Positions 42,221-50,809 of a stretch of DNA of 64,000 nt are shown here, in pieces. Under the pieces are notes generated by a model, which worked only from the letters and a program-made list of their open reading frames with translations, was not told where the DNA came from and searched no databases. The first letter of the stretch is position 1. Each line of letters opens with the position of its first letter. Source of the stretch: DATKUC01 sp964577375 (GTDB lineage Bacteria; Spirochaetota; Spirochaetia; DSM-27196; DATKUC01); contig CAZNYW010000017.1 in NCBI GenBank assembly GCA_964577375.1, forward strand, positions 1 through 64,000. The letters run 5' to 3'. A program made the translations under genes and the position numbers.

Positions 42221-42577
42221 ATGCTTCGAACGCCAGGACATCCCACGTTCTATAGATCACTGCGAATGCTCGAGGCTGCTACTGCCTTTCTGCTTCTCTT
42301 CCTTCTGTTTGTGCTGGGTCTCTTCTTCCTCGGCAACGATCAGGAGTTCCTCGACAGCTCACAGACAATGCTGCTCGATGTCCTGCGGCTCGTCAGTCTG
42401 CTGTGCGCGCTCGTCGCCCTGTACTACACGATAGGCCTGATCGTCTGGATGATCCGGCGAGGCAGGTTCCTTCTTGGACGAACGCTCCTGGGAGCGGTAT
42501 CGATCCTGCTCGGGTTCGGTCTGAGCATCGGGGTGAATCTGGTGCTGGTGCTGCTCGCACCTGTGAGCGGAGGGTGA
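42221..42577 (+). CDS. Small integral membrane protein of unknown function
   Basis: 118 residues with three hydrophobic segments (about 17-37, 52-74, 84-110). ATG 42221 has AAGGGG 5 nt upstream; an in-frame GTG at 42206 would add five residues. No family recognised. It is followed 7 bp later by map. Confidence 0.7.
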   Translation: MLRTPGHPTFYRSLRMLEAATAFLLLFLLFVLGLFFLGNDQEFLDSSQTMLLDVLRLVSLLCALVALYYTIGLIVWMIRRGRFLLGRTLLGAVSILLGFGLSIGVNLVLVLLAPVSGG

Positions 42578-42584
42578 GGTGCGC

Positions 42585-43397
42585 ATGGAACCCGATCTGT
42601 ATGCCGATGAGGTCGAGCTGAAGACAGCCGAAGAGGTGGAGAGTATCCGCCGCGCGGCGTCGGTGATCACGCTGATACTCGCTCACGTACGCCAGGGAAT
42701 CTCGCCGGGCCGCACCACGGCAGAGGTGGAGCGCGAATGCGCCGGTCTCCTTGCGAGACACAACGCGACCTCGCCGGAAGAGAGTACAGGGGGGTTCCCG
42801 GCGACGGTGTGCATCTCGGTAAACAACGTGGTGGCTCACGGCATTCCGGGGGACTATGAGCTGCGTGACGGCGATATTCTCACGGTCGACGTGACCGCCT
42901 GCATCGACGGCTGGTACGCGGACGGCGCCTGGACCTACCTGGTGGGGGAGGGTGACGAGGAGACGCGGAGGCTCGTCTCAGCGGCCTGGCAGTGCTGCCG
43001 GAGCGGAGTGCGGGCGGCGCGTGCAGGCGCGCGACTCGGTGACGTCGGCGCGGCGATTCAGTCGACGGCGCGGCGGCTCGGCTGCGTGGTTCTCGGCGAG
43101 TTTGCCGGGCACGGAATCGGCAGAAAGATCCACGAACCGCCGACTGTCTATCATGTCGCGGAGCGCGCGACCGGTACCCCGATCGTACCGGGACTGGTAT
43201 TTACCGTTGAGCCGATCGTGAGCTTCGGCGCGGCGGAGACACGGCTTCTGGATGACGGTTGGACCTACGAGAGCATAGACGGCAGCCGGACGGCGCAATT
43301 CGAGCACACAATTGCAGTCTTCGGTTACCGAACCGAGAACCTTACCTTTCCCGACGGCGCCCGGAACCGGCACGTTGACTTTCCACCGTTTTTCTAA
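42585..43397 (+). CDS. map: Methionine aminopeptidase type I
   Basis: 270 residues. It removes initiator methionine. The five metal ligands are visible: Asp pair in TVDVTACIDGWYADG, His in GHGIGRKIHEPP, Glu in FTVEP and Glu in FEHT. ATG 42585 is preferred to GTG 42579 because GAGG is better spaced. Confidence 0.95.
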   Translation: MEPDLYADEVELKTAEEVESIRRAASVITLILAHVRQGISPGRTTAEVERECAGLLARHNATSPEESTGGFPATVCISVNNVVAHGIPGDYELRDGDILTVDVTACIDGWYADGAWTYLVGEGDEETRRLVSAAWQCCRSGVRAARAGARLGDVGAAIQSTARRLGCVVLGEFAGHGIGRKIHEPPTVYHVAERATGTPIVPGLVFTVEPIVSFGAAETRLLDDGWTYESIDGSRTAQFEHTIAVFGYRTENLTFPDGARNRHVDFPPFF

Positions 43398-43403
43398 TAG
43401 CGT
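43375..43403 (+). promoter_or_regulatory. Possible tRNA-Thr promoter
   Basis: TTGACT (43375-43380), 17 nt, TAGCGT (43398-43403), start near 43410. It lies in the 3' end of map. The -10 is weak. Confidence 0.3.
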
Positions 43404-43428
43404 AGGTTTCTGCGTACGAATACAACAC

Positions 43429-43502
43429 GCCGCCTTAGCTCAGATGGCCAGAGCACGTGACTTGTAATCTCGGGGTCCCCGGTTCGAATCCGGGAGGTGG
43501 CT
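43429..43502 (+). tRNA. tRNA-Thr (anticodon TGT)
   Basis: Acceptor stem GCCGCCT/AGGTGGC, D arm GCTC/GAGC, anticodon loop CTTGTAA with TGT at 43463-43465, T arm CCCGG-TTCGAAT-CCGGG. The anticodon stem has one T-T mismatch. CCA is not encoded. Confidence 0.95.
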
Positions 43503-43525
43503 TGTTCCAAAAAAAACACGAACTA

Positions 43526-43555
43526 TTGACATCGCGCGCGGCGGCATGCTATGTT
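43526..43555 (+). promoter_or_regulatory. Predicted tRNA-Tyr promoter
   Basis: TTGACA (43526-43531), 18 nt, TATGTT (43550-43555), predicted start near 43562, a few bases upstream of the mature tRNA. Confidence 0.55.
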
Positions 43556-43567
43556 CGTGGCTCTCAA

Positions 43568-43649
43568 GGGGAGATTCCCGAGCGGTCAAAGGGGGCAGAC
43601 TGTAAATCTGTTGGCTCAGCCTTCGAAGGTTCGAATCCTTCTCTCCCCA
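43568..43649 (+). tRNA. tRNA-Tyr (anticodon GTA)
   Basis: Acceptor GGGGAGA/TCTCCCC, anticodon loop CTGTAAA with GTA at 43602-43604, a long class II variable arm, and T arm GAAGG-TTCGAAT-CCTTC. Discriminator A at 43649; CCA not encoded. 82 nt. Confidence 0.96.
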
Positions 43650-43761
43650 TATCTTCAGATTCAGAAATTGCCTGCGGCTCGATATCAAACGACCAGTCTT
43701 GACTTCCTTATTTCAGCCGGTCATTTTGTGCAGGAACCCCACGGATGCAGCTGCCCGGGAT

Positions 43762-43800
43762 CGCCTGTCTCTCTGTTGAAAGAGACCGGCGTGATATACT
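43762..43800 (+). promoter_or_regulatory. Imperfect inverted repeat and -10 upstream of the YkgJ-type gene
   Basis: CGCC-T-GTCTCT (43762-43772) pairs with AGAGAC-C-GGCG (43781-43791). TATACT follows at 43795-43800. There is no well-spaced -35. The repeat may be an operator of an activator-dependent promoter. Confidence 0.35.
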
Positions 43801-43815
43801 ACGCTTGAGGAACGC

Positions 43816-44271
43816 ATGGAGCGTGAACCATTTTACCGCAATGGACTTCGTTTCTCGTGCACGCGCTGTTCGCGCTGCTGCCGTCACCAGCCCGGCTACG
43901 TCTTCCTGTCGGAACAGGATGTGGAGCAGCTTTGCGTGGCGAAAGGGATGAGCAGGGCGGAAGTGCTCGACGGATTCTGCCGTCAGGTTAATATAAGCGG
44001 ATTCATTCGACTCAGTCTCAAGGAGAAGCCGAATTACGACTGTGTGTTCTGGGAACGTGGTCACTGCACGGTGTATGAGAATCGGCCGCTGCAATGCCGG
44101 AACTATCCGTTCTGGCACGCCAACCTCGATTCGCAGAGCTCCTGGGATGAGCTTCAGAGTGAGTGCCCGGGAGTGAATATAGGGCGGCTTCACAGCCGTG
44201 AGGAAATCGAAGCGCGCCTGAAAGAGCGGAGGCTTTCACCGATCATGGAGATCCGCGGAGCAGACACGTAG
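43816..44271 (+). CDS. YkgJ-family cysteine-cluster protein (putative zinc/iron chelator)
   Basis: 151 residues. The cluster CTRCSRCCRHQPGYVFLS (C-x2-C-x2-CC) near the N-terminus and CRNYPFW downstream define PF03692-type proteins. Further Cys in YDCVFWERGHC probably complete the metal site. Biochemical role is not settled. TGAGGA precedes the ATG. Confidence 0.9.
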   Translation: MEREPFYRNGLRFSCTRCSRCCRHQPGYVFLSEQDVEQLCVAKGMSRAEVLDGFCRQVNISGFIRLSLKEKPNYDCVFWERGHCTVYENRPLQCRNYPFWHANLDSQSSWDELQSECPGVNIGRLHSREEIEARLKERRLSPIMEIRGADT

Positions 44272-44327
44272 GCGCGTCGTCGCCGAGTTCAGTATGAGAA
44301 TCGGGAAGTAGAGATGGTGGCCCGGCA

Positions 44328-45272
44328 ATGAAGGTTCGATTCTGGGGCGTGCGAGGCTCTCACCCCACACCCATGACCCCTGACGCGGTGCGAAGCAAGA
44401 TCGCGAGTGTCGTGCAGCGCATACGGCCGGAGGATCTCGCCAACGCCCGGGCCCGAGAATCCTTCCTGGCGTCGCTGCCGCACTGGTTGTTCGGGGCAAC
44501 AGGGGGAAACACGCCGTGCGTCGAAATCCAGCTGGCGGACGGCACCTTTCTGCTTTTCGACACCGGGTCCGGCATACGCGAGCTCTCGGCGCATTTTTCG
44601 CATCAATTGCAGATTCCGCAGCGGTTCCACATCTTTTACTCGCATTTCCACTATGACCATGTTCAGGGACTGCCCTTCTTCGGGCCGGCCTACAATCCGC
44701 GAACCGAGATCCGTTTCTACAGCCCGGTCACGGACTTTCGGCGCTATCTGAGCGAGCACATGCGACACCCCTATTTCCCGGTGACGATGGAAGATCGGAT
44801 GACGAAGAACATGGATTTTCGTGTGCTTTCGGGCGACTCGCTTCCGCTCGGTTCTGCAACGATCACCTGGCGGTTTCTCAACCATCCGGGAGGCTCCTAT
44901 GCCTACAGGCTGGACGAGAACGGGAGATCGCTGATATTCGCCACCGACACCGAGCTGCTCGAGTCCGACTTTGAACGCAACCCGGCGAACATCCGGTTCT
45001 TTCGGGGCGCGGACGTTCTGATACTCGACACACAGTACACGCTCGGGGAAGCGATCGAGAAGTTCAACTGGGGCCACAGCTCCTTCAGTCTCGGTGTGGA
45101 TTTCGCTACAGCCTGGGACATCAACAAGCTTTTTCTTTTCCATCACGAGCCGCTATACGACGATAAGAAACTTCACCGAAACCTGCAGTCGGCGCGCTGG
45201 TACGCGCATCGCCTGGGAAACGAGCAGCTGCGGATCTTCCTTTCGGAAGAGGGCATGGAGATCCCGATATGA
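44328..45272 (+). CDS. MBL-fold metal-dependent hydrolase
   Basis: 314 residues. The metal motif SHFHYDHVQG (HxHxDH), GGNTPCVEI near residue 60, a His in NHPGG, an Asp in ATDTE and a late His in FHHEP define the metallo-beta-lactamase fold, nearest to cyclic-nucleotide phosphodiesterase/RNase Z-like members. Substrate unknown. The stop overlaps the next start by 4 bp. Confidence 0.9.
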   Translation: MKVRFWGVRGSHPTPMTPDAVRSKIASVVQRIRPEDLANARARESFLASLPHWLFGATGGNTPCVEIQLADGTFLLFDTGSGIRELSAHFSHQLQIPQRFHIFYSHFHYDHVQGLPFFGPAYNPRTEIRFYSPVTDFRRYLSEHMRHPYFPVTMEDRMTKNMDFRVLSGDSLPLGSATITWRFLNHPGGSYAYRLDENGRSLIFATDTELLESDFERNPANIRFFRGADVLILDTQYTLGEAIEKFNWGHSSFSLGVDFATAWDINKLFLFHHEPLYDDKKLHRNLQSARWYAHRLGNEQLRIFLSEEGMEIPI

Positions 45273-45499
45273 GCGGCAATCACCTTTCCGTCCGGATGAA
45301 CGGACGCGAAGTCACGGCACTCTATCTGCTGCTGCGACGGGAAGAGGACAGACTCGACGAGGAGCTGCTTTCTCTCCTTGGCCGCATCGAAGAGATGCTC
45401 TTTTCGAGACTTTCGATCGACGAGATGGAGCGTATCGACGATCTGTACCGGAGCGGAGTGAACGTGTTCGACGCCGGAGACGACGTCTCCCCGGCGTGA
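45269..45499 (+). CDS. Small hypothetical protein (76 aa)
   Basis: 76 residues, acidic and mostly helical (REEDRLDEELLSLLGRIEEMLF). It overlaps the MBL gene as ATGA, so it is translationally coupled. No recognised domain. Confidence 0.65.
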   Translation: MSGNHLSVRMNGREVTALYLLLRREEDRLDEELLSLLGRIEEMLFSRLSIDEMERIDDLYRSGVNVFDAGDDVSPA

Positions 45500-45519
45500 A
45501 CAGAATCCGGAGAAAACCA

Positions 45520-48500
45520 ATGAAAAGAACAATCATTACCGCTATTCTGAGCATATCGGCACTGTCGGGCGCGTTTGCTCAGTACAATCCACCGGCGGGG
45601 GGCGAGGAGATCCCGAGATTCTATTCTCCTCTGTTCCTCGCGACCGGAACGAGCGTGACTTCTTCCGAAACCCCCGAAGCCGATGCGGTAAATCCGGCCA
45701 TTTCGGGCGCAAATCAGCGACCGGTGATCGACCTGAGTTACATCGGCCTTACCGGCTTCGATGCCGCCGGCGGGAACGGCTGGCTTGGCCACGCTGCCAA
45801 TATCGGTTTGAGCTTTCCCACCAGGGCCGGCGTGATCACCGGTTCGGCGCACTTTCTCTCCTCCTTTCTCCCTGAGATGACGCTTGGTAACAACGTCGGG
45901 CTGCGCTTCTCTTTTGCGAAAGACCTCTATCCCGACCTTCTTGTCGGCATTGGACTGAACCTCGATGCGGGCGGCTACAACACTACCGACTTCGGCGCAA
46001 GCGTCGATCTCGGGGCACTGGTACTTCCAGGGTCCGTGGGGCCGCTGAGGAATTTTCGCTGGGGAGTGGTTCTGCAGAATCTGGGGAAATGGTACACCCC
46101 GGTTCCCGGTCGGTCTCCGGTGCCCGCTCCGTTCACGCCGGCATTTGGCGTCGGTTTCGACCTTATCGACAACCCGGTTATACGCGTCGGGCTCACCGGC
46201 GATCTGAGCTTTCCGACATTCCAGGATGTCCGCTTCAATGTCGGCGGATCGATCTCGCTCTGGAACACAGTCTCGTTGAACGCAGGGTGGCGGACCAGCC
46301 TGCGGAGCCTTCTGGACAGCAGCCTTCCGCAGGAGAGCATGCTGCCGTCGTTCGGAATCTCCGTGGATCTGAAGACAAACCTGAAGGGCAAGTCGGGTTT
46401 CATCGCCGAGAACGGCTGGAACCAGAGCGATGTGCGGACTCACATGAGTGCAGCCCCGCTCTATGGGAAGGTGTGGGGGATCGGCGGCGGCATCAACGCA
46501 GCCCTCGGGATCGTCGATCGCACACCGCCCGATATCCGGGTGGATTATCCGACCGTCCAGTCCATTTCGCCGAACAATGACGGTGTTCAGGACGCGCTTG
46601 TGTTTCCGGTGACCATTACCGACCGGCGTTACGTGAGCGGCTACATACTGCGCATCAGCGACTCCGAGGGCCGAGTGGTCCGGCAGATAGTCAACAAGGA
46701 AAACAGGCCGGAGAATCGGGGGCTGAAGAACATTTTCGACCGTCTCGCCTACGTAAAATCCGGAATTCCGATCCCGTCGCAACTCCGGTGGGATGGAACG
46801 GCAGACGACGGCAGCGTCGTACCCGACGGTACCTACAGCTTCGCGATAGAAGCATGGGATGATAACGGGAACCGCGCGACGACGCCCGAATACAAGGTCC
46901 ACGTCGACGATACGGCTCCAGAGGTGAAGATAGCTGCCGTCTCCCCTGATGACCGGATCTTCTCACCCAACGGCGATGGGCACAAGGACACGCTGCCAAT
47001 AGACCAGTCGGGCAGTCTCGAAAAGAGCTGGAGCGGTGAGATCCGGGCCGTGGACGGCACGGCAATCTATCACCGAACGTGGAATGACTCAGCTCCTGCG
47101 TCGTTTGCCTGGGATGGAACCGATGACAACGGAAAGAAGGTTCCGGACGGTGTATACAGCTACCGCGTCCAGAGCACCGATGCCGCGGGCAATCATGGAA
47201 GCGCTACGCTTGCAAACATAATCGTGAATACCACACCTACGCCGGTTGCACTTACCATCGACCGGTCCTACTTCTCACCCAACGGTGATGGTGTCGACGA
47301 CGCAGTTTCCTTCACGCTCAAGGTGCCTTCGGAGAAGGAGGTAGTTTCCTGGAGCATGACTATCGAAGGAGCAGGGGGCAGTTCGGCAAAAAGAACCTTC
47401 TCGGGGTCCGAGGCACCGCCTCAGGCGATTCGTTTCGATGGAAAGGACGATTCGGGAGCGGTCCTTGCGGAGGGTGAGTACCGTGCGCATCTCCAGGTAG
47501 CCTATCGCAACGGAAACGCGCCGGAGGCCGAATCGCCGTCGTTCGTTCTGGACAACACCGCCCCGCAGGGTTCGGTGACCTCCAGTGAAACGGTGTTCTC
47601 CCCGAACGGGGACGGAAGCAAGGACACTGTCACCTTCTATCAGGACACATCCAGGGAGGAGCTCTGGGTGGGGCAGATCAGTGATGGCACCGGAGAGGTG
47701 GTGAAAAAGTTCACCTGGCACGGTGCGGCAGACTCGCAGGTCACCTGGGACGGACGTGATGCCAACGGCCAACTGGTTCCCGACGGCAGCTACCATTACC
47801 AGCTCTCTTCGGTGGACCGTGCCGGTAACCGGGGCATCTCCAATACTGTCGATGTCCGTGTCGATACCGAGGCGACGCCGGTCCTGCTCTCGGCCGGGTA
47901 CGATGCCTTTTCTCCGAACGCCGACGGCGTAAAGGACACGATCACGCTGACACCGACGCTTCGACGAAACGATGGAATTGACAGGTACACGCTGAGTATC
48001 GAATCGGTCGGCGGAACGGGTCAGGATGCGGCGGCAAAGGTCGTGCACAGCGTCAGCGGCCGGGGAAGCATCAACGGACCCTTCGTCTGGGACGGGCGGG
48101 ATGACAACGGCGTGCGCGTCGCGGACGGTTCCTACCGCGGCGTGCTGAACGTACAGTACGCCAACGGAAACCGGGAGACGGCGAGGACGGGCTCCTTCCT
48201 GCTCGACACCGTGTATCCGTCCGTCGTTATAGGATCTGACAACACTCCCTTCTCTCCCGATGGGGACGGTAACAGGGATACCTTCACCATAACCCAGACC
48301 TCGAGCGACGAAACCCTTTGGGAGGCAAAAATCCTTTCGAGCTCCGGCGCCGAGGTGCGCCGCTACTACTGGAAGGGCAGGCTGGCCAACGTTGTCTGGG
48401 ACGGAACCGACGACGCCGGGAACAGGGTGCCCGACGGCCGCTACAGCTACGTGGTAAGCGCCGAAGATCAGGCCGGCAACCGAACACAGAAGTCGCTGAA

Positions 48501-49584
48501 GGACATCGTCGTGGACACCCGCCCCGCCGCCGTGTATGTGACCGCAGCAGATGCAGGCTTCTCGCCCAATGGAGACGGGGTACAGGACACCGAAACCTTC
48601 ACCATGTACACCAATCTCCTCGACGGGGTGAAGAGCTGGAAGCTGTCGGTATTCACGGTGGGACCCGACGGTAAGGAGGGGCCTGTGGTGCGCGAGTTCA
48701 CCGGCGATTCGGTGACCGCGAGCTTCAAGGTGGTATGGGACGGGAGGCGTTCCGACGGAGGGCCGACCGCGCCCGACGGCCGATACCGCGCGCGGTTCGA
48801 GGTGATTTATGCCAAGGGGAATCATCCAGTTGCCGAGACACCCGCGATAACCCTCGACACGACAGCTCCTTCGGTGGAGCTCAATATTGCGCCTCGTCCG
48901 TTCTCGCCGGACAACGACGGCGTGGACGACGAGCTCCATATCGGCATCAGTGTTAAGGATGCTAGCGAGATTCGCGACTGGCGTTTCGAGATACTAGACC
49001 GGAACAACAACTTCTTCACCGACTTCACGGGTAAGGGAAAACCGTCGAAAGAGCTCATCTGGGATGGGCGGTCGAAAACCGGCGAGCTCGTCATCTCGGC
49101 GGAGGACTACCCCTACGTTTTCACCATCACCGACGTCCTCGGGAATACCACCGTGCGGCGTGGGGTGATCCCGGTCGATATCCTGGTAATCCGGGAGGGC
49201 GATCAGCTGAAGGTACGCATCAGCAGTATAACGTTCACACCGGACAGCCCGGAGCTGGTCCTCGACCCGTCGACTCTGCGGGGACTCAAGAACGACGAAA
49301 TACTGAAGCGTCTGGTCCAGATATTCTCGAAGTACTCCAGCTATCGGATCCGGATCGAGGGACACGCCGTTAACATAAGCGGCACGCAGCGCGAGCAGCA
49401 GGAGGAGCTGATTCCTCTGAGCAAGGCCCGGGCCCAGTCGGTCAAGGACGCCCTGGTGGCGAGGGGTATAAGTGCCGACCGGATTACCGCGGCCGGACTG
49501 GGCGATCAGAACCCGGTTGTGCCTGACACCGACATCGAGAACCGCTGGAAGAACCGTCGCGTAGAGTTTATATTGATAAAGTAG
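45520..49584 (+). CDS. Large envelope protein: signal peptide, beta-barrel-like domain, eight FlgD-like repeats, OmpA domain
   Basis: 1354 residues. A signal peptide (KRTIITAILSISALSGAFAQ) precedes a 300-residue beta-rich region with Gly/aromatic strands, like PorV/UPF0164-type outer-membrane barrels. Eight Ig-like repeats of about 100 residues follow, each with FSPNGDGxxD and then WDGxDDxGxxVPDGxYxY; the NGDGxxD loops resemble calcium sites. The last 120 residues are an OmpA/MotB-like peptidoglycan-binding domain (RIEGHA, LSKARAQSVKDAL, NRRVEF). ATG 45520 has GGAG upstream. It probably links the outer membrane to peptidoglycan; surface or periplasmic orientation of the repeats is uncertain. 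Confidence 0.88.
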   Translation: MKRTIITAILSISALSGAFAQYNPPAGGEEIPRFYSPLFLATGTSVTSSETPEADAVNPAISGANQRPVIDLSYIGLTGFDAAGGNGWLGHAANIGLSFPTRAGVITGSAHFLSSFLPEMTLGNNVGLRFSFAKDLYPDLLVGIGLNLDAGGYNTTDFGASVDLGALVLPGSVGPLRNFRWGVVLQNLGKWYTPVPGRSPVPAPFTPAFGVGFDLIDNPVIRVGLTGDLSFPTFQDVRFNVGGSISLWNTVSLNAGWRTSLRSLLDSSLPQESMLPSFGISVDLKTNLKGKSGFIAENGWNQSDVRTHMSAAPLYGKVWGIGGGINAALGIVDRTPPDIRVDYPTVQSISPNNDGVQDALVFPVTITDRRYVSGYILRISDSEGRVVRQIVNKENRPENRGLKNIFDRLAYVKSGIPIPSQLRWDGTADDGSVVPDGTYSFAIEAWDDNGNRATTPEYKVHVDDTAPEVKIAAVSPDDRIFSPNGDGHKDTLPIDQSGSLEKSWSGEIRAVDGTAIYHRTWNDSAPASFAWDGTDDNGKKVPDGVYSYRVQSTDAAGNHGSATLANIIVNTTPTPVALTIDRSYFSPNGDGVDDAVSFTLKVPSEKEVVSWSMTIEGAGGSSAKRTFSGSEAPPQAIRFDGKDDSGAVLAEGEYRAHLQVAYRNGNAPEAESPSFVLDNTAPQGSVTSSETVFSPNGDGSKDTVTFYQDTSREELWVGQISDGTGEVVKKFTWHGAADSQVTWDGRDANGQLVPDGSYHYQLSSVDRAGNRGISNTVDVRVDTEATPVLLSAGYDAFSPNADGVKDTITLTPTLRRNDGIDRYTLSIESVGGTGQDAAAKVVHSVSGRGSINGPFVWDGRDDNGVRVADGSYRGVLNVQYANGNRETARTGSFLLDTVYPSVVIGSDNTPFSPDGDGNRDTFTITQTSSDETLWEAKILSSSGAEVRRYYWKGRLANVVWDGTDDAGNRVPDGRYSYVVSAEDQAGNRTQKSLKDIVVDTRPAAVYVTAADAGFSPNGDGVQDTETFTMYTNLLDGVKSWKLSVFTVGPDGKEGPVVREFTGDSVTASFKVVWDGRRSDGGPTAPDGRYRARFEVIYAKGNHPVAETPAITLDTTAPSVELNIAPRPFSPDNDGVDDELHIGISVKDASEIRDWRFEILDRNNNFFTDFTGKGKPSKELIWDGRSKTGELVISAEDYPYVFTITDVLGNTTVRRGVIPVDILVIREGDQLKVRISSITFTPDSPELVLDPSTLRGLKNDEILKRLVQIFSKYSSYRIRIEGHAVNISGTQREQQEELIPLSKARAQSVKDALVARGISADRITAAGLGDQNPVVPDTDIENRWKNRRVEFILIK
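46540..49190 (+). repeat. Eight tandem FlgD-like Ig repeats within the envelope protein gene
   Basis: Copies begin near 46561, 46958, 47269, 47593, 47906, 48247, 48556 and 48898, about 310-400 bp apart. The conserved DNA/protein core is the TTCTC-CC-AACGG-GA-GG segment coding for FSPNGDG. The repeats are diverged at DNA level, so recent expansion is unlikely. Confidence 0.85.
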
Positions 49585-49650
49585 CTGGCTGCGGCGGATT
49601 TCAGCGATGGAATAGCGCCGCAGATCACCCCAAACTGCCAGAACGTGGCC

Positions 49651-49656
49651 GATAAT
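49651..49656 (+). promoter_or_regulatory. Possible -10 of mltG in leaderless geometry
   Basis: GATAAT lies exactly 6 nt from ATG 49663 and no SD is present. No convincing -35 is seen, so this is tentative. Confidence 0.3.
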
Positions 49657-49662
49657 CGGACC

Positions 49663-50799
49663 ATGGAAGAGTCACGCACGCCGGTGTCTGATACCGCTAC
49701 CAATACCAGTACTGCGCCGACGAGCCCGCCTCCCGAGGAGAGCGGCAGAGCCGGGAGAAGGCCGGCGAGAAGGGCAGTTTCTGCCTTTCTTGCAGTGCTG
49801 CTGATATTGTTGATCGCGCTCGCCGCGATCGGCGCGTACGCATATTATCTGAACCTTCCCGCAGGAGACTCTTCCTCCGGTGTCGATTTCGCCGTGAACA
49901 GGGGTGATTCGCTCGATGCGGTTGCGACGAGGCTGGCCGGCGACGGGCTCATTCGGTCGCCGCTGCTGATGAAGCTGATCGGGCTCATCTCGGGAACGAG
50001 CGGTGAGATACAGGCCGGCCACTATCTGCTTCGGTCCGACATGACCTCCGCGGCAGTCTACCGCTCCCTCGTCGAGGGGAAACAGATTCTTCTACGGGTT
50101 ACCATTCCGGAAGGGTTCACCATGCGGCAGATCGCGGGTAGATTCGACAGCGAGGGGATCGTTTCTAAAGAAGACTTTCTCGCTGCAGCGACCGATTCGA
50201 CGCTGTTGAGAAACCTCGGAATTCCGGGGAAAAGTGCCGAGGGGTACCTGTTCCCGGACACCTATCTGTTTCCCAGGGATTATCCTGCAAAGGAAGTGGT
50301 GTCTCATCTGGTGTCCAATTTCTTCTCACATCTGAAGCAGATCGATCCGGGCTACGATTCTCTAAGCCCCCCGCAGCTGTTCGACAAGGTTACGCTCGCA
50401 TCGATAGTGGAGCGTGAGTATGTAAGCTCCGACGAGGCACCGCTCATCGCGTCGGTTTTCTATAACCGCCTGAGAGCCGGGATGCGACTTGAAAGCTGTG
50501 CGACGGTGGTCTACGTCATGACCGAACAGGAGAGGCTTCCCCATCCGGAGCGGCTCTACTATCGTGATCTCGACCGACCCTCGCCCTACAACACCTACCT
50601 GCACCGGGGGCTTCCGCCGGGACCCATCTCCAACCCCGGGGTAACCGCGCTGAAGGCGGCACTCTTTCCGGCCAAAACCGACTACTGGTACTTCGTCCTC
50701 AAGTCCGACGGCGCTACGCATCACCATTTTTCGAAAACCCTTACCGACCACAATCAGGCGGCCGTTTTCTACCTAAAAACCCTGTCGAGCGGCAACTAG
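49663..50799 (+). CDS. mltG: Endolytic murein transglycosylase MltG
   Basis: 378 residues. A Pro/Ser/Thr-rich cytoplasmic N-terminus precedes one transmembrane segment (about 41-62), a LysM-like region and the YceG catalytic domain with Glu in ASIVERE. PSPYNTYLHRGLPPGPISNPG is the family signature. It cleaves nascent glycan strands during elongation. ATG 49663 is preferred to GTG 49645. Confidence 0.93.
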   Translation: MEESRTPVSDTATNTSTAPTSPPPEESGRAGRRPARRAVSAFLAVLLILLIALAAIGAYAYYLNLPAGDSSSGVDFAVNRGDSLDAVATRLAGDGLIRSPLLMKLIGLISGTSGEIQAGHYLLRSDMTSAAVYRSLVEGKQILLRVTIPEGFTMRQIAGRFDSEGIVSKEDFLAAATDSTLLRNLGIPGKSAEGYLFPDTYLFPRDYPAKEVVSHLVSNFFSHLKQIDPGYDSLSPPQLFDKVTLASIVEREYVSSDEAPLIASVFYNRLRAGMRLESCATVVYVMTEQERLPHPERLYYRDLDRPSPYNTYLHRGLPPGPISNPGVTALKAALFPAKTDYWYFVLKSDGATHHHFSKTLTDHNQAAVFYLKTLSSGN

Positions 50800-50809
50800 G
50801 ATAGCGGGC

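Noticed and set aside
45322..48939. Two long antisense open frames (526 and 554 codons) opposite the FlgD-repeat gene
   Set aside because: They are shadows of the repetitive GC-rich coding sequence and have no plausible start context or domain content.
46540..49190. Regularly spaced repeats that might suggest a CRISPR-like or VNTR array
   Set aside because: Spacing is 310-400 bp, the repeats are diverged at DNA level and encode conserved FlgD-like protein motifs.
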